This document shows, in pieces, positions 21,136-31,493 of a stretch of DNA of 64,000 nt. This DNA comes from Anodontia alba (taxonomy: Eukaryota > Mollusca > Bivalvia > Lucinida > Lucinidae), in NCBI GenBank assembly GCA_964016985.1, contig OZ024828.1, positions 88,776,399 to 88,840,398 of the forward strand, in the 5' to 3' direction. The notes under the pieces were generated by a model. That model made no database searches and was not told where the DNA came from. It was given only the letters and a program-made list of their open reading frames with translations. The position numbers and the translations under genes were made by a program. Each line of letters starts with the position of its first letter. Positions within the stretch are counted from its first letter, which is position 1.

Positions 21136-21454
21136 CATATATTTTCATGGTGAAAATACTTTTCTGTTGATGAAAATTTCTTTAGAGCTATTAATTCCTC
21201 CACACCGAGGACTTGTTAGGGAGTATTTGGTGATAATTCTGGGATCAAACACCCCTTAACAAATCCTCTGCCTCCTCTATTCAAATGATGGCATATTTTG
21301 TCATGAAGCTTTACTATACAACACTTGTTTGTCTTGCCAAATAAATTTGTTTCTAGAGTTCTAGCAAATGCCTTTATATGACAGCTATGCTAAAAACAGA
21401 AATCCCTTATGAATTTGTATGGAACTCAACAATTTCAAAGTCACAATAAACTTA
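21136..21454. other. no gene; decayed repeat
   Basis: 21185-21260 (GGGAGTATTTGGTGATAATT) recurs near 55795-55830. The remainder is unassigned. Confidence 0.4.
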
Positions 21455-21676
21455 GCATATACAGTTAATGTCCTAAAATTTCATACACCCAAGTTTCTGA
21501 AAAAATGGCATATGTAAACAGTGCAGACCCAGAGCAGACTGCTCCTGAAAAGCCTGATAAGGGTTCACAGGATTTGCCATTCCACTAAGTATTTTAAGAA
21601 ACAGCTGCATCAAAAGCAAATTTAAGGCATAAAAGTATAGAATAAAATGTTGGAAATTTTAGGACATTTACCATAA
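21455..21676 (+). repeat. TGTCC-family foldback MITE
   Basis: Starts ACAGTTAATGTCCTAAAATT and ends GAAATTTTAGGACATTTACC. The core pairing GCAGACTGCTCC/GAAAAGCC is weakened. Confidence 0.7.
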
Positions 21677-21704
21677 TGATTTTTGGCTTGAAGCTATTGG
21701 CCAG

Positions 21705-21757
21705 TGATTGCATGTATGTCATTGGCAATTGCATGTATGTCATTGGTGATTGCATCA
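21705..21757. repeat. short 24-bp tandem repeat
   Basis: ATTGCATGTATGTCATTGG occurs twice plus a partial third unit. Confidence 0.75.
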
Positions 21758-22097
21758 CAATGACAACTGTATTGAACATGGTGTGTATACATGCAGTTCT
21801 TGATAAGATTTTTTTCAACAAAAATTATTGATAATTCTCTAATTTCTCTATGAAGACTGTTGACATATACATGTCAACCATTCTGTAAGGCACAGACGAA
21901 GGACCAGATGAAGAAGTAAACCAAAGAAAAGATGAAAAGACAACATAACAGAATGGATCAGTCTGAGCTTAGCAGGTCACAAAGAAAAGCACAAGACAGA
22001 TATATCAAAATGGAGTGAACCAACGACCGACAAGGTTCACATAATGCTATGGGACTGAAGTGAAGCAAGCATTATTTCGGAAAGAGTGGGTATCAAA

Positions 22098-22284
22098 TTA
22101 ATCCTTGTCCTGCTGAATGAATCAAGATGCCACGCCCATTTCTAATTGTCAGTGATTGTGATCCAGATTGTTGATAGAAATTCACACCTTGAATGACAAA
22201 GTTACAGTTCAGAATCCAACTGATCTGGATCTACACTGTTTGCAAAAGGCAGGACATATCCGGGTTCAGCAGGACAAGGGTTAA
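22098..22284. mobile_element. PB-A foldback MITE
   Basis: TTAA on both sides, ends TCCTTGTCCTGCTGAA and TTCAGCAGGACAAGGG. The left arm of the core is partly deleted. Confidence 0.75.
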
Positions 22285-22796
22285 TATTTTCCTTATTTCA
22301 CCATGAAAACATATGTTATAGGTGCTCATTACAAGCGCCTCAGTGAGGTGCTTCTAACGAGGACCACAACACAATTATGATTTTGTGGAATAGTAAGAAA
22401 AATATTACCATATTCAATCTAATTACCGCACATACCCCTATAAGCGCACAGTCAAGAAATTCCGTAGTCTTCAGATTACAGCCAGTGTACTTTTTCTTTA
22501 CTTCTTTATAAAGGTATATGTTGTGGGTACTCATTTGAATTGCATCGACTTGTCGATGCAATTCAAATGTGTACTCACAACATATGCGTTTATAAAGAAA
22601 ATCAGAAAAAATCGCATAATCATCATCAAATAAATGCTATTCTGATTTTTTATAATGTACCACTAGTAGGTAGATTCATATTTTACTACAACTGAGTGTG
22701 CCTAGTAATTTTGAAAAACCTAAGAGCACAGTGCTATAATTAGGTCGAATACGGTAGTACTTTTTGGTTGAAACAAGAGCCTTATCTCGAGCTATG
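22285..22796. repeat. CATAG-family foldback MITE split by another foldback
   Basis: The left part has a GTGCTCATTACAAGCGCCTC palindrome. The right part (22757-22796) is GTACTTTTTGGTTG..CTTATCTCGAGCTATG. Insert listed separately. Confidence 0.65.
22406..22756. mobile_element. foldback MITE with a variant CATAG-like core
   Basis: The ends TACCATATTCAATCTAATTA and, as complement, TACCGTATTCGACCTAATTA match. Inside, 22505-22596 is a long palindrome sharing TTGTGGGTACTCATT with CATAG elements but with the apex GAATTGCATCGAC/GTCGATGCAATTC. Confidence 0.7.
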
Positions 22797-22917
22797 ACTG
22801 TAAGTGATCCAGTCTTGATGCAAAATGGATGATGAGGAGAAAAAGTCAAATTCTAGTTTCAAATTTTGTTACATCCCACCTACTTTTATAGCGAATTTCT
22901 TGAAACAGAATTATGAT

Positions 22918-23110
22918 GATGAGGAGGATTTGGTGTTTACGTCCCTTTCAATATGATTTAAGTCGTATTGGGACTATGGATGCTTGATAATGAAAGGCTC
23001 TATGCAATGAAGCACCATACAGTCATGAGGTGAATTCCACTCAGGACCTTCTGGTTTGAAGTACAGGGCACTAACAACTCGGCACCCCCCCCACCCCCCA
23101 CCCCCCACCC
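22918..23110. repeat. retroposon-tail-like repeat and C-rich tract
   Basis: TGGTGTTTACGTCCCTTTCA..GATTTAAGTCGTATTGGGAC recurs at about 48265 and, split by a CATAG element, near 31010-31340. It ends in a C/A tract (23085-23113). Possibly a SINE or LINE tail. Confidence 0.5.
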
Positions 23111-23144
23111 CCGGACGCTTCTCATTGAAAGTAGTCAAAATAAT

Positions 23145-23337
23145 CATAGCAACAGATAAGGTGCTTTTTTCATCCGAAAAATGCTGATATCTTTCTTATT
23201 TCTTCACGAAAACATATGTTGTGAGTACTCATTAGAAGCGCCTTGGGGAGGCGCTTCTAATGAGTACCCACAACATATGTTTTTGTAGAGAAATAAGAAA
23301 AATATTATGTGGATACCCCCTTTTATCTGTAGCTATG
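23145..23337. mobile_element. CATAG-family foldback MITE, 6-bp duplication
   Basis: Runs from CATAGCAACAGATAAGGTGC to CTTTTATCTGTAGCTATG and is flanked on both sides by AATAAT. Core palindrome ACTCATTAGAAGCGCCTTGG and its complement. One of the best-preserved copies. Confidence 0.85.
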
Positions 23338-23470
23338 AATAATGTATTCCCTTAGACGGAATAAACTCCCCCACACTATATATATTGGAAATTTCAATTT
23401 TAAGTATTCTATGCTACATGATTTATATATTCCTAGAAAAAATGGCTAAATGACTAGGTCAGCACTGTAA

Positions 23471-24598
23471 GCCCCGTCACACGACTTACCGAAATACCGG
23501 AATACCACCGAAATACCGGAATACCCATAAAAAATACAGGAATACCTGTGAAAGACACCTACTGAACAAACTAATACTGGCTTTAATTAAGAAACGCATA
23601 TACTCGGAGGACGATCTTAAAAAAGCCCAGAGGCCAAAGAAGCTCATGCAAACAGCTAAGACTTTTAACAGGTGCCAGTTTCATATGCATTTTTGACAAG
23701 AAAAGGCTCTATAAATTAAGTTTTTTTTTTCTCCTGAAGCGGTTTCCCACCACGAATTCACATGATGTTACCGCTACAAGCTAGTGCTCAGAGAGAGAGC
23801 ACGTAGTTTCTTCATGCAGGGAAAGGAAAATGTTGCTTTGTGACTGTTGCATTTTCTGGATATTTTAATAGTTATAATGTTCTCAATTTGAAAATGTCAA
23901 AGAATAACAGTACTAATATTTATTCATACCTTGGTAAATGCGGGTTAAGGCCTTTACTGTTTAAAGGGAGCTAATTGCATATGCCTTGAAGGTGAATATT
24001 ATGAGTCGAACACAGCATTTTTTATGAATAAGGGGCGGATCCAGGATGATTTCTGAAGGGGTTCTATTTGATCGAATTCTGTACTTACTCTACGTATTCG
24101 GACAGACAGGCCTGAGCAAACAGTGTAGAACCAGATCAGACGCCGCAGAATGTGTTTAAACCTTCACTGAAACGGTGATGTATTTAACCAGAAATTTGTA
24201 ATCTCTCCAAGAACTGGACTTAACATGCCTGTTTGTCATCACAAACGGCAAAATCTGACCGCCCTTGCATCGGAAGATGATCTGAGTCTTCACTGGTCGC
24301 ATGTCTTATTGTCCTAAAAATGTTTTCCAAATTTTCATGTTCCCTGTTCCCACTAACTAGTTTCGTTCACTCTTCCTCTGCGGTGTCTGATATGAGTCTA
24401 CAGTTTGCATAGGCCTATCTGTCCCATATATAATAGGTTCGACTTTTTAATACATGCCAGTTTCATATGCATTTCTGATGAAAAAATGCCATTATTGGTG
24501 TCTTCAGTAGGTGTTTTTTGCAGGTATTCCTGTATTTTTCATGGGTATTCCGGTATTTCGGTAGTATTCCGGTATTTCGATAAGTCGTGTGACCCCTA
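23471..24598. mobile_element. 1.1-kb element with ~92-bp inverted ends
   Basis: The arm GTCACACGACTTACCGAAAT-ACCGGAATAC.. (23476-23567) is repeated inverted at about 24500-24591. Within each arm ACCGGAATAC occurs twice. The interior has a near-direct repeat (GCCAGTTTCATATGCATTTC-like at 23678 and 24457) and an AGGCC-like piece at 24098-24260. No transposase frame was found, so it is non-autonomous. The superfamily is unknown. Confidence 0.75.
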
Positions 24599-25039
24599 TT
24601 AGCCAATTACCCTTTGTGGGTCTCAAGACGAAAATGTGTTAACAATCTCAGTAGTATACACACCAATGGTGTAATATTTGTACTCTGACTAATTTACTAT
24701 TTTAGATCAAATGTGATACCAACCATTATATCAACAATATTATCTTCCACAGGGCACCTGTTAACTAATCAAGCATTGCTAATTGATTATATTTGTTTAA
24801 GACAACTAACAAAGTGGGGTTAATAAACACCTTCTGGTGTGAATTACACACCAGGATAAAAAAAGAGAATAAAAGTACTGTCTGTTTCAACATTCAAAAC
24901 ATACCACCATTACTCAAACATTATTTTTGTTTTCCAGAACTACAAACACAAAAAAATGCACAAGTTTGAAAGCAATGTAAACAGACTGACTTGTTGATAA
25001 GGGCTATCTATGAAAAGGGATCTTTTAGAAAGAAAAATA
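24599..25039. other. no gene recognised
   Basis: Unassigned AT-rich sequence. Confidence 0.4.
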
Positions 25040-25565
25040 AAATCGTGAAACGATAATACCCCCGCCACTATTGTGGGACAGACAGATAACGCTGTCAAAA
25101 ACTGACAATTTGCTCATTAGGCCAAAAGAATAAATGTCTTGTTTCCGGAAATGTCTCGATATTTTTTTAGGGTCAGTATGTAGGTTTTGTTTTGTTTTTT
25201 TGAAAACTTTTTAGGCTCGAATTTTTTATACAGGAAAAAGCATGAAATTATCATTCAAAATATCCTAAAAAGAGAAGAAAACTTCTCAGATGTCCCAAAT
25301 AATTAAGAGTAGGACAAAAAAAAGTAGGGTCAGTAGGGATTCCAGAAACAAGACATTTTTTTTTGGCCTTAGCAATCCCAAACCAGGTCTCTAAAATATA
25401 CACATACCAAGTTTGGTGAAAATCCTTTGATATTTACTCAAGTTATTGTCCTGAAAGGAAAATACAGTCAGATGGACAACAGACTGATGGACGGACAGAC
25501 ACATGGACGTCCGACATAAAACCATAACACCCCCACCCCCCTGACTATTGTTGGTGGGTATAAAA
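25040..25565. repeat. ATACCC-ended dispersed repeat with nested MITE
   Basis: Begins AAACGATAATACCCCCGCCA and ends near TGTTGGTGGGTATAAAAAGG, with a GATGGACGGACAGACACATG tract before the end. A related inverted-orientation copy lies at 43972-44235, where GCTGATCAGCAAATTTCATC marks the position that is split here. Confidence 0.6.
25120..25368. mobile_element. PIF/Harbinger-type MITE
   Basis: The ends GGCCAAAAGAATAAATGTCT and, as complement, GGCCAAAAAAAAATGTCTTG continue into TTGTTTCYGGAA. TTA flanks both sides (25117-25119, 25369-25371). A TWA duplication with GGCC ends is typical of PIF/Harbinger. Confidence 0.75.
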
Positions 25566-25653
25566 AGGAAATGAAAGAAATGAAATCAACAGACACTTTT
25601 ACATGCAGTCATGAACTCTGTGATGTTGCATATGCCAACTTTCTAGACCCTGG

Positions 25654-25867
25654 TTAACCCTTGTCCTGCTGAATAAATTAAGATGCCACACCCACTTCTA
25701 ATTTTCAGCCAATCAGATCACTTGATCCAGATTGTTGCTATAAATTTGCATTCTCAATGGCAAACAGTGCAGATCCAGATCAGTTGGCTTCTTACGAAGC
25801 CAACTGATCTGGATCTACACTGTTTGCAAAGGCAGGGCATATCCGGCTTCAGCAGGACAAGGGTTAA
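25654..25867. mobile_element. PB-A foldback MITE, well preserved
   Basis: TTAA both sides with ends CCCTTGTCCTGCTGAA and TTCAGCAGGACAAGGG. The inner arms AAACAGTGCAGATCCAGATC pair with their complement around CTTACGAAG. Confidence 0.85.
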
Positions 25868-25894
25868 GCCAGAATGGGTGACACTGTGACTGCC

Positions 25895-26323
25895 CATAGC
25901 ATCAGAAGGCAACTTTTATTTCCAGAAAAAGCACTGATTCTTTTATTTTATTTCTCCAGGTATCCGCTGACTATTTTTCATGAAAACATGTTGTGGGTAC
26001 TCATTAGAAGTGTTTTAGTGATGTTGTGGAGAACTAACAAAAATATCAGGGCCCAGTTGTTCAAAGCATCGTTAGCTTAACGAGCTTGTAAAGGGTCATT
26101 TTGTTAACTGTTTTAGCGGATTCAATATACAATATTCTGATATTTTTTGCTGGAAAAATGTGAGTAGCTACAAAAGCTACTCACATTTTTTCAGCAAAAA
26201 ATTTCAGCATATTTGGGTATCACTCCATGTAAATTTTAACAAATCATTAACTAAGGACATCGTTAGTTTTGAACAACTGGGCCCGTTCTTTTGGGATGAA
26301 AAAGCGCCTTTTCTGGAGCTAAT
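25895..26323. repeat. CATAG-family foldback MITE split by a GGGCCC element
   Basis: Left piece CATAGCATCAGAAGGC..GTACTCATTAGAAGTG..AAATATCA, right piece GTTCTTTTGGGATGAAAAAGCG..CTGGAGCTAAT. The right arm of the core is deleted. Confidence 0.65.
26049..26284. mobile_element. GGGCCC-family foldback MITE
   Basis: The ends GGGCCCAGTTGTTCAAAGC and GTTTTGAACAACTGGGCCC pair, and a second palindrome AAAATGTGAGTAGC..GCTACTCACATTTT sits in the middle (26150-26205). Two more copies lie at 50486 and 52278. Confidence 0.8.
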
Positions 26324-26510
26324 ATAAGGTCAACACCCTTCTTTTTGATGACTTCAAATACTTATCTACTAATTTTGTGAAGATTAGTATTATTACTTTG
26401 GATATGGTCCAACAATAACATTAGCCATAATGATCCATCTAATTAACAGGGTGGTTTATGACAGAACAGGTATCTGGATACCTTAATGAAGAGTGACAAA
26501 TGACTTTCAA

Positions 26511-26740
26511 TTAACTCTTAAAATCAACTCTTTAAATCACAACCGCAGCAGACGACATTTTGAAATATCTTTTTTTTTTTTTTTTTAATTTTTCAAAGAA
26601 AACAAGTCTTGATATTTATGTGAATCGTCTGCTTGGCAGATGATTCACATGAAATATCAAGATTTGTTTTCTTTGAAAAATTAAAAAAATAAAAATAAAT
26701 GTCATCTGCTATAAATTTTGCTTGGCACTTTAAGGGTTAA
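26511..26740. mobile_element. PB-B foldback MITE
   Basis: TTAA at both ends. Central hairpin GAATCGTCTGCTTGGCAGATGATTC. The arms contain GAAAACAAGTCTTGATATTT and a complement, and the right end is GGCACTTTAAGGG. Confidence 0.8.
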
Positions 26741-26974
26741 GGGTTCTTCACCATCAGTTATTAGAATATCTAATCTTTATAAAAATTAAGAATGACAAAC
26801 AAGTTTAACTTAGCATTCTTTACTATTGGTCATTAAAACCTATATTCTTTATAAAAATTAGGGTAATTATTGAAGAAAAGTATTACATTAGTTGAAACCT
26901 GACTGGGACAAAAATCTCCCTGAAATGTGAATCAAGATGAGAGCTTGCCATATAAAGGGGCCTTAAACCTTAAA

Positions 26975-27190
26975 GGGGTCTTAGTCCTTAAACCACCGAT
27001 CAAAACTACAGCAGACAACATTTTGAAATAGTGTATCATTTTTCAGAGAAAATAAGGTCTGACATTTAAGGTAAATTGTCTGCTTTGCAGACAAATCACA
27101 TGAAATGTAAAGTTTTATTGCCTCAGAATAATAACAAAACTATTTAGTCTCTTAACTGCTCCAACTTTGATTGGCACTTTTAGGTACTTG
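26975..27190. repeat. PB-B foldback MITE, diverged
   Basis: Left CCTTAAACCACCGATCAAAA, apex TTGTCTGCTTTGCAGACAAAT, right GATTGGCACTTTTAGG. The terminal TTAA copies are lost. Confidence 0.65.
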
Positions 27191-27394
27191 TGTATACATG
27201 TATATGAATGCCAAGACTAAGCTGCATAAGTTGGACCAGGACCTGTGAAGCCTGGGCACTGGACATAATTTATAGATCCATAAATAAAAAGAGACTTGGC
27301 CTGGCTTTTCTTACTTATCCACAAAAACATTTGATTTGGGGACTCATAGGAAGTTCCAAGTGATACAGGTATTTTTATCCAAGAGAGCTATAAT

Positions 27395-27632
27395 CAAGAC
27401 TTTTTTTGATTTGGGTTTTACGGCCCTTTCAGGAATATTTCACTTATATCGAGCCGATCGTTCATCAAAGGTGGGCGAAAACCAGAGAACCTTGGGAAAA
27501 AAAACACATGACCATCCGTAAGCAGAACTTGACTTTCCCCATGTGACTCGAGCAAGGCTCGAACCACAGCAATGAGAAACCTAACGGATCAAGGGTCGAC
27601 TCTCCTATCCACTAGGCTACAGGGACCGCTAA
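27395..27632 (-). mobile_element. tRNA-derived SINE
   Basis: On the minus strand it starts AGCGGTCCCTGTAGCCTAGT, with A-box-like TAGCCTAGTGG and B-box-like GTGGTTCGAGCC, and ends in a CTGAAAGGGCCGTAAAACCC tail of the kind shared by molluscan SINEs. The head has lost a clean cloverleaf. Confidence 0.7.
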
Positions 27633-27885
27633 TCAAGACTTGCTTGGTGCACTGTATAAGTTCAGATTTTTAGCCTCATTACAATGTAATTTTACTCGAG
27701 TTGTATAAAAAAACCCATAGAAATTAAATATAAAAACCTGGTTAAACAGTCACATACATGTAAATATCAAAATAAAGAATTTAACATTGTCCTGCTATTA
27801 CTTTCCTCTAAAAATTAAACAAAACAAAAATATCCCCCTTTTTTCCTTTAGGAATGCAGTATACATGTACCATGTTTAATGCCCA

Positions 27886-28072
27886 ATAAGATGGGTACAC
27901 ACACAATCATTATTCTTATTTCTTCAAGAAAACATAATGCTGTTGGTGCTCACTAGAAGTGCCACACAGAGGCAATTCTAATGAGCATCAAAACATGTTT
28001 TTGTGGAAAAATAAGAAAAATATCACCATTAATACTTTTTGGCAGAACTAAAGCACCTTCTCTCAAGCTATA
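27886..28072. repeat. CATAG-family foldback MITE, diverged
   Basis: Core CACTAGAAGTGCCACACAGAGGCAATTCTAATGAG-type pairing (27950-27985), ending TTCTCTCAAGCTATAT. Confidence 0.6.
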
Positions 28073-28085
28073 TCTAAGGAGAATA

Positions 28086-28272
28086 TAACCTTTGTCCTGC
28101 AGAACCTGGCTATACCCTGCCTTTGCAAACAGTGTAGATCCAGATCAGTTGGCTTCTTGACTGATCTGGATATTAAGTATGTGGATTTATATCAACAATC
28201 TGAATCAAGGAATCTGATTGGCTGACAATATAGAAGTGGGTGTGGCATCTCAATTTATTCAGCATGACAAGG
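28086..28272. repeat. PB-A foldback MITE, ends eroded
   Basis: TAACCTTTGTCCTGCAGAAC start and TTCAGCATGACAAGG end. Part of the right core arm is missing. Confidence 0.7.
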
Positions 28273-28424
28273 AACAATTTTGACTTGCAGCATATACAGA
28301 CACTCTAAATTACTGCACTGTCACAAATTCATGCAAATTAATTCATCAAATGAGATTACAGCTAAATTTAAACATAAGATTCTTCAATATGACAAGAGCA
28401 TTACTCATATTTTCTATTAGCTCT

Positions 28425-28615
28425 TAATGCACAATTCACAACTGCAGAATGCGACATTCTCATTAAAAAAAAAAATCAGAAAAAAGGCTTGACATTTCAT
28501 GTGAACTGTTCGCAGACCATTCACATGAAATATCAGCCTAGTTTTGTCTGAAAAATAAAAAAAAAATAGAAAAAAAAAAGGATGTCATCTCTTGTAATAC
28601 TGAATGCACTTCTGT
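28425..28615. repeat. PB-B foldback MITE, diverged
   Basis: GCTCTTAATGCACAATTCAC start, apex GAACTGTTCGCAGACCATTC, and A-rich arms. The right end is not preserved. Confidence 0.65.
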
Positions 28616-28639
28616 ATGTATTTTGTGTCAAAAATGAGA

Positions 28640-29065
28640 GTATGCTGTATTACCATTTCAACCAAAGTACTGGGACAGACAGGCCACAGCAAACAGTGTA
28701 GGCACAGATAAGATGCTGCATAATGTGGTGTCTGATCTTGATCTTCACTGTCTACCACTCATCCAGCAGTTTTTGGTCACTCCGACACATAATAAGATGG
28801 ACTTGTTCAAATTTTATAGTAGGTATGCATAGCTACAGATAAGAGGGGGTATCCACATAATATTTTTCTTATTTCTCGACGAAAACATATGTTGTGGGTA
28901 CTCATTAGAAGCGCCTCGCCGAGGTGCTTCTAATGAGTACTACAACATACGCTTTTGTTGAGAAATAAGAAAGATATCAGCATTTTTCGGATGAAAAAAG
29001 CACTTATCTGTTGCTATGGGTATGGTAAGGGGTTTGTTTAGGTAAAACATGGTACTTTCTGACCT
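28640..29065. repeat. AGGCC-family foldback MITE split by a CATAG element
   Basis: Left part GGGACAGACAGGCCACAGCA to TTATAGTAGGTATG, right part GGTATGGTAAGGGGTTTGTT. The core pairs GATGCTGCATAATGTGGTGTC-like arms. Confidence 0.65.
28828..29018. mobile_element. CATAG-family foldback MITE, 6-bp duplication
   Basis: Runs CATAGCTACAGATAAGAGGG to CTTATCTGTTGCTATG, flanked by GGTATG on both sides (28822-28827, 29019-29024), and inserted in an AGGCC element. Hairpin GAAGCGCCTCGCCGAGGTGC at the apex. Confidence 0.85.
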
Positions 29066-29075
29066 TATACACTGA

Positions 29076-29274
29076 TATATCTCCAGATAAGGAGCTTTGC
29101 TTTTACACAAAAAAATATATTTTCATATTTCTCCACAAAAACAAACACATGTATGTTGTGGGTATTCATTAAAAGTGACTCGCCAAGGCACATCTAATGA
29201 CTACCCACAGCATTAATTTTTGTGGAGAAATAAGAAAAAATATTTTATGGAAACCCCCTTTTATCTAGAGCTAT
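29076..29274. repeat. CATAG-family foldback MITE
   Basis: TATATCTCCAGATAAGGAGC start and TTATCTAGAGCTATAG end. Core AAAAGTGACTCGCCAAGGCACATCTAATG. Confidence 0.7.
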
Positions 29275-29378
29275 AGACTTATCTCCTCATTTGCAAGTGT
29301 CTCAATCACTGCTGTCTACCACTTCAATTAGTGAAATGACAGTATCATGAAAAAACCTAACCTTTTTCTTGTATATGT

Positions 29379-29576
29379 CATAGCTCCAGATAAGTGGGAT
29401 TATCCACATAAATAGCTTTATTATTTTTCCACAAAAGAAAATGTTGTGGGCACTCATAAAAAGACTTTGCCTCCACGAAATGAGACATTTCTAATGAATA
29501 CCCAAAAAAATAGGTTTTTTAGGAGAAATAAAACATCAGTACTTTTCAGCTGAAAAAAAACTTATCTGGGGCTATG
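29379..29576. repeat. CATAG-family foldback MITE
   Basis: CATAGCTCCAGATAAGTGGG start and CTTATCTGGGGCTATG end. The core is diverged (AAGACTTTGCCTCCACGAAA). Confidence 0.7.
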
Positions 29577-29730
29577 ATTTATGAACCGCAAAGACCACGA
29601 CTATCTGGGCTGCACATTTTGCGATTAATTGTCTAAACATAAAGGCGCCATTATAACTGAATAAGCTCTTTACCATTCTTATCCTAAAATTTTAACTAAT
29701 CGATCCACATTTAAGTGTCTTGATGTATGT

Positions 29731-30010
29731 TTTTGATTGTGGTGGGGTTTAACGACATCAACTTTTGTGGGTCATTTTGTGTTGTCTCCCAGAGAAAGGG
29801 AGAAAAGAGATAGAAGAGATGAAAGAGAAAGACAGGAAGGAAAGAGGAATAGGAATGAAAGTGGAGAAACTGAAGAAATAAAAACATTCTCCCTCTACCC
29901 TTACCTGCTACAAGGATAGCAGGCCATACCCAACTGTAAGCCAATATCAGTTGGACGCCCCACTGACGTCAGATACACAACACCTTCGCACCACCCAACC
30001 ACCCCACTTT
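29731..30010 (+). mobile_element. purine-rich retroposon, copy 1
   Basis: Begins TTTTGATTGTGGTGGGGTTT AACGACATC, has a GA-rich middle (AGAGAAAGGGAG..) and ends CACCACCCAACCACCCC. Flanks CTTGATGTATGT (29719-29730) and CTAGATGTATGT (30011-30022) look like a ~12-bp target duplication; the right one is itself repeated once more. No Pol III boxes or poly-A tail seen. A short retroposon is the best reading. Confidence 0.65.
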
Positions 30011-30202
30011 CTAGATGTATGTCTAGATGTATGTACTTCTGGAAGGCAGACTATTTACAGCTTACAGTAAAAGTGCAGACCCTGATCAAACAGATCCTTA
30101 CTGCTGCTGCAGTTTGAGCTGGGGCTACAATTAATGTTCTAGGGTGTCTGTCCAAATATCTAGAGAAAACAGTTCAAAGCATAGTGGTATCCATGAAAAT
30201 AT

Positions 30203-30670
30203 TACGGTAAATGTCCTAAAACTTCGTACACCAAAGTTTTTACAAAATGGAGTATACAAACAGTGAAGATTGATTTTGTTGGGGTTTAACGACACGTCAA
30301 CCCTTGTGGGTCATTTTGTGCCGTCTCCCAGAGAAAGGGAGAAGAGTGACAGAAGAGATAGTCGAAGAGATCAAAGAGAGGAACAGGGAAGAAAGAGGAA
30401 CAGGAATGAAAGTGAAGAAACAGAAGAAATAAAAACATTCCCCCTCTACCCTTACCTGCTACAAGGATAGCAGGTCTTGCCCAACTGTAAGCCAATATCA
30501 GTTGGACGCCCCGGTGACATAAGATACACGACACTTTCGCACCACCCGACCACCCCCCAAACAGTGAAGACCAGATCAGACTACTCCTTCAGTCTGATCG
30601 GGATCTACACTGTTTGTCCTGAAGCAGCAGCCTGATCAGGGTCTACACTGTTTGTCATTCAAATAACAAA
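30203..30670 (+). repeat. TGTCC-family foldback MITE split by a retroposon
   Basis: Left piece ACGGTAAATGTCCTAAAACT to CAAACAGTGAAGA, right piece resumes CAAACAGTGAAGACCAGATC. The right side carries two copies of GGTCTACACTGTTTGTC-like core. Confidence 0.7.
30270..30557 (+). mobile_element. purine-rich retroposon, copy 2, 13-bp duplication
   Basis: The same family as 29731-30010 (TTGTTGGGGTTTAACGACAC..CACCCGACCACCCCC). It is flanked exactly by CAAACAGTGAAGA at 30257-30269 and 30558-30570 inside a TGTCC MITE. A 13-bp duplication points to target-primed reverse transcription. Confidence 0.8.
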
Positions 30671-30752
30671 GGCTTAAATTAGCCTGTTCTTCAGCCTGGT
30701 CTCATTCCTAAGTCCTTTGATGAAGATTTTGTAGTTTCCTTTTACATTTCTT

Positions 30753-30972
30753 CAACCTTTACCACTCTCTAGGCTAATTCAGCAGATGACAAATTGGTAT
30801 TATTTTTCTTATTTTCCCCGGAAAACACAGGATTTGACATTTCATGCAAATTGTCTCCAATGTAGTGGAAACAATTTGCATGAAATATCAAATCCTATTT
30901 TCTAGGAAAAATGACAATATTTCAAAATGTTGTCTGCATGCTGAAAATTTGACACAGAGTGCTTAGTGTTAA
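30753..30972. mobile_element. PB-C foldback MITE
   Basis: CAACCTTTACCACTCTCTAG start and GAGTGCTTAGTGTTAA end. Long arms GATTTGACATTTCATGCAAA and complement meet at ATTGTCTCCAATGTAGTGGA. Confidence 0.75.
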
Positions 30973-31039
30973 AAGAATTCACATGCGAGTCATACTGAGT
31001 GGATGAAAAGGTGATAAAGGTTCTGTACAATGAAGCACC

Positions 31040-31271
31040 CATAGGTCTAGATAAGGGAAGGTATCTGGTAAATATTTTTTCTTATTTCTCCATGAAAACA
31101 TATGTTGTGGGTACTCATTAGAAGCGCCTCGGCAAACATATGTTGTGGGTACTCATTAGAAGCGCCTCGCCGAGGCGCTTCTAATGAGTACCCACAACAT
31201 ATGTTTTCATGGAGAATTAAGAAAAATATCAATACTTTTGGATTGAAAAAAACGCCTTAACTACTGCTATG
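31040..31271. mobile_element. CATAG-family foldback MITE with duplicated half-arm
   Basis: CATAGGTCTAGATAAGGG to TAACTACTGCTATG, flanked by AGCACC (31034-31039) and AGCGCC (31272-31277). It is inserted in a repeat like 22918-23110. The left arm AACATATGTTGTGGGTACTC ATTAGAAGCGCCTCG occurs twice in tandem (31097-31133 and 31136-31170) before the perfect apex GCCGAGGC. Confidence 0.85.
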
Positions 31272-31493
31272 AGCGCCATACGATCATGAGTTGAATTCTG
31301 CCAATAATTGGATTCCAACCCAGAAGCCCGCAGCATTTACTGCTATAGGCCATCAAGATGCCTTTATTTTCTTATCTATCCACAAAAACCTGTTGTGTGT
31401 TCTCAAATGAAGCCAATGTTCTGAGAGGCGGGCATGTCAGTGGAGGGTGGGGCTCCCCATGTAGAGTCTAAATTTGTGCATGCACAACTTACT

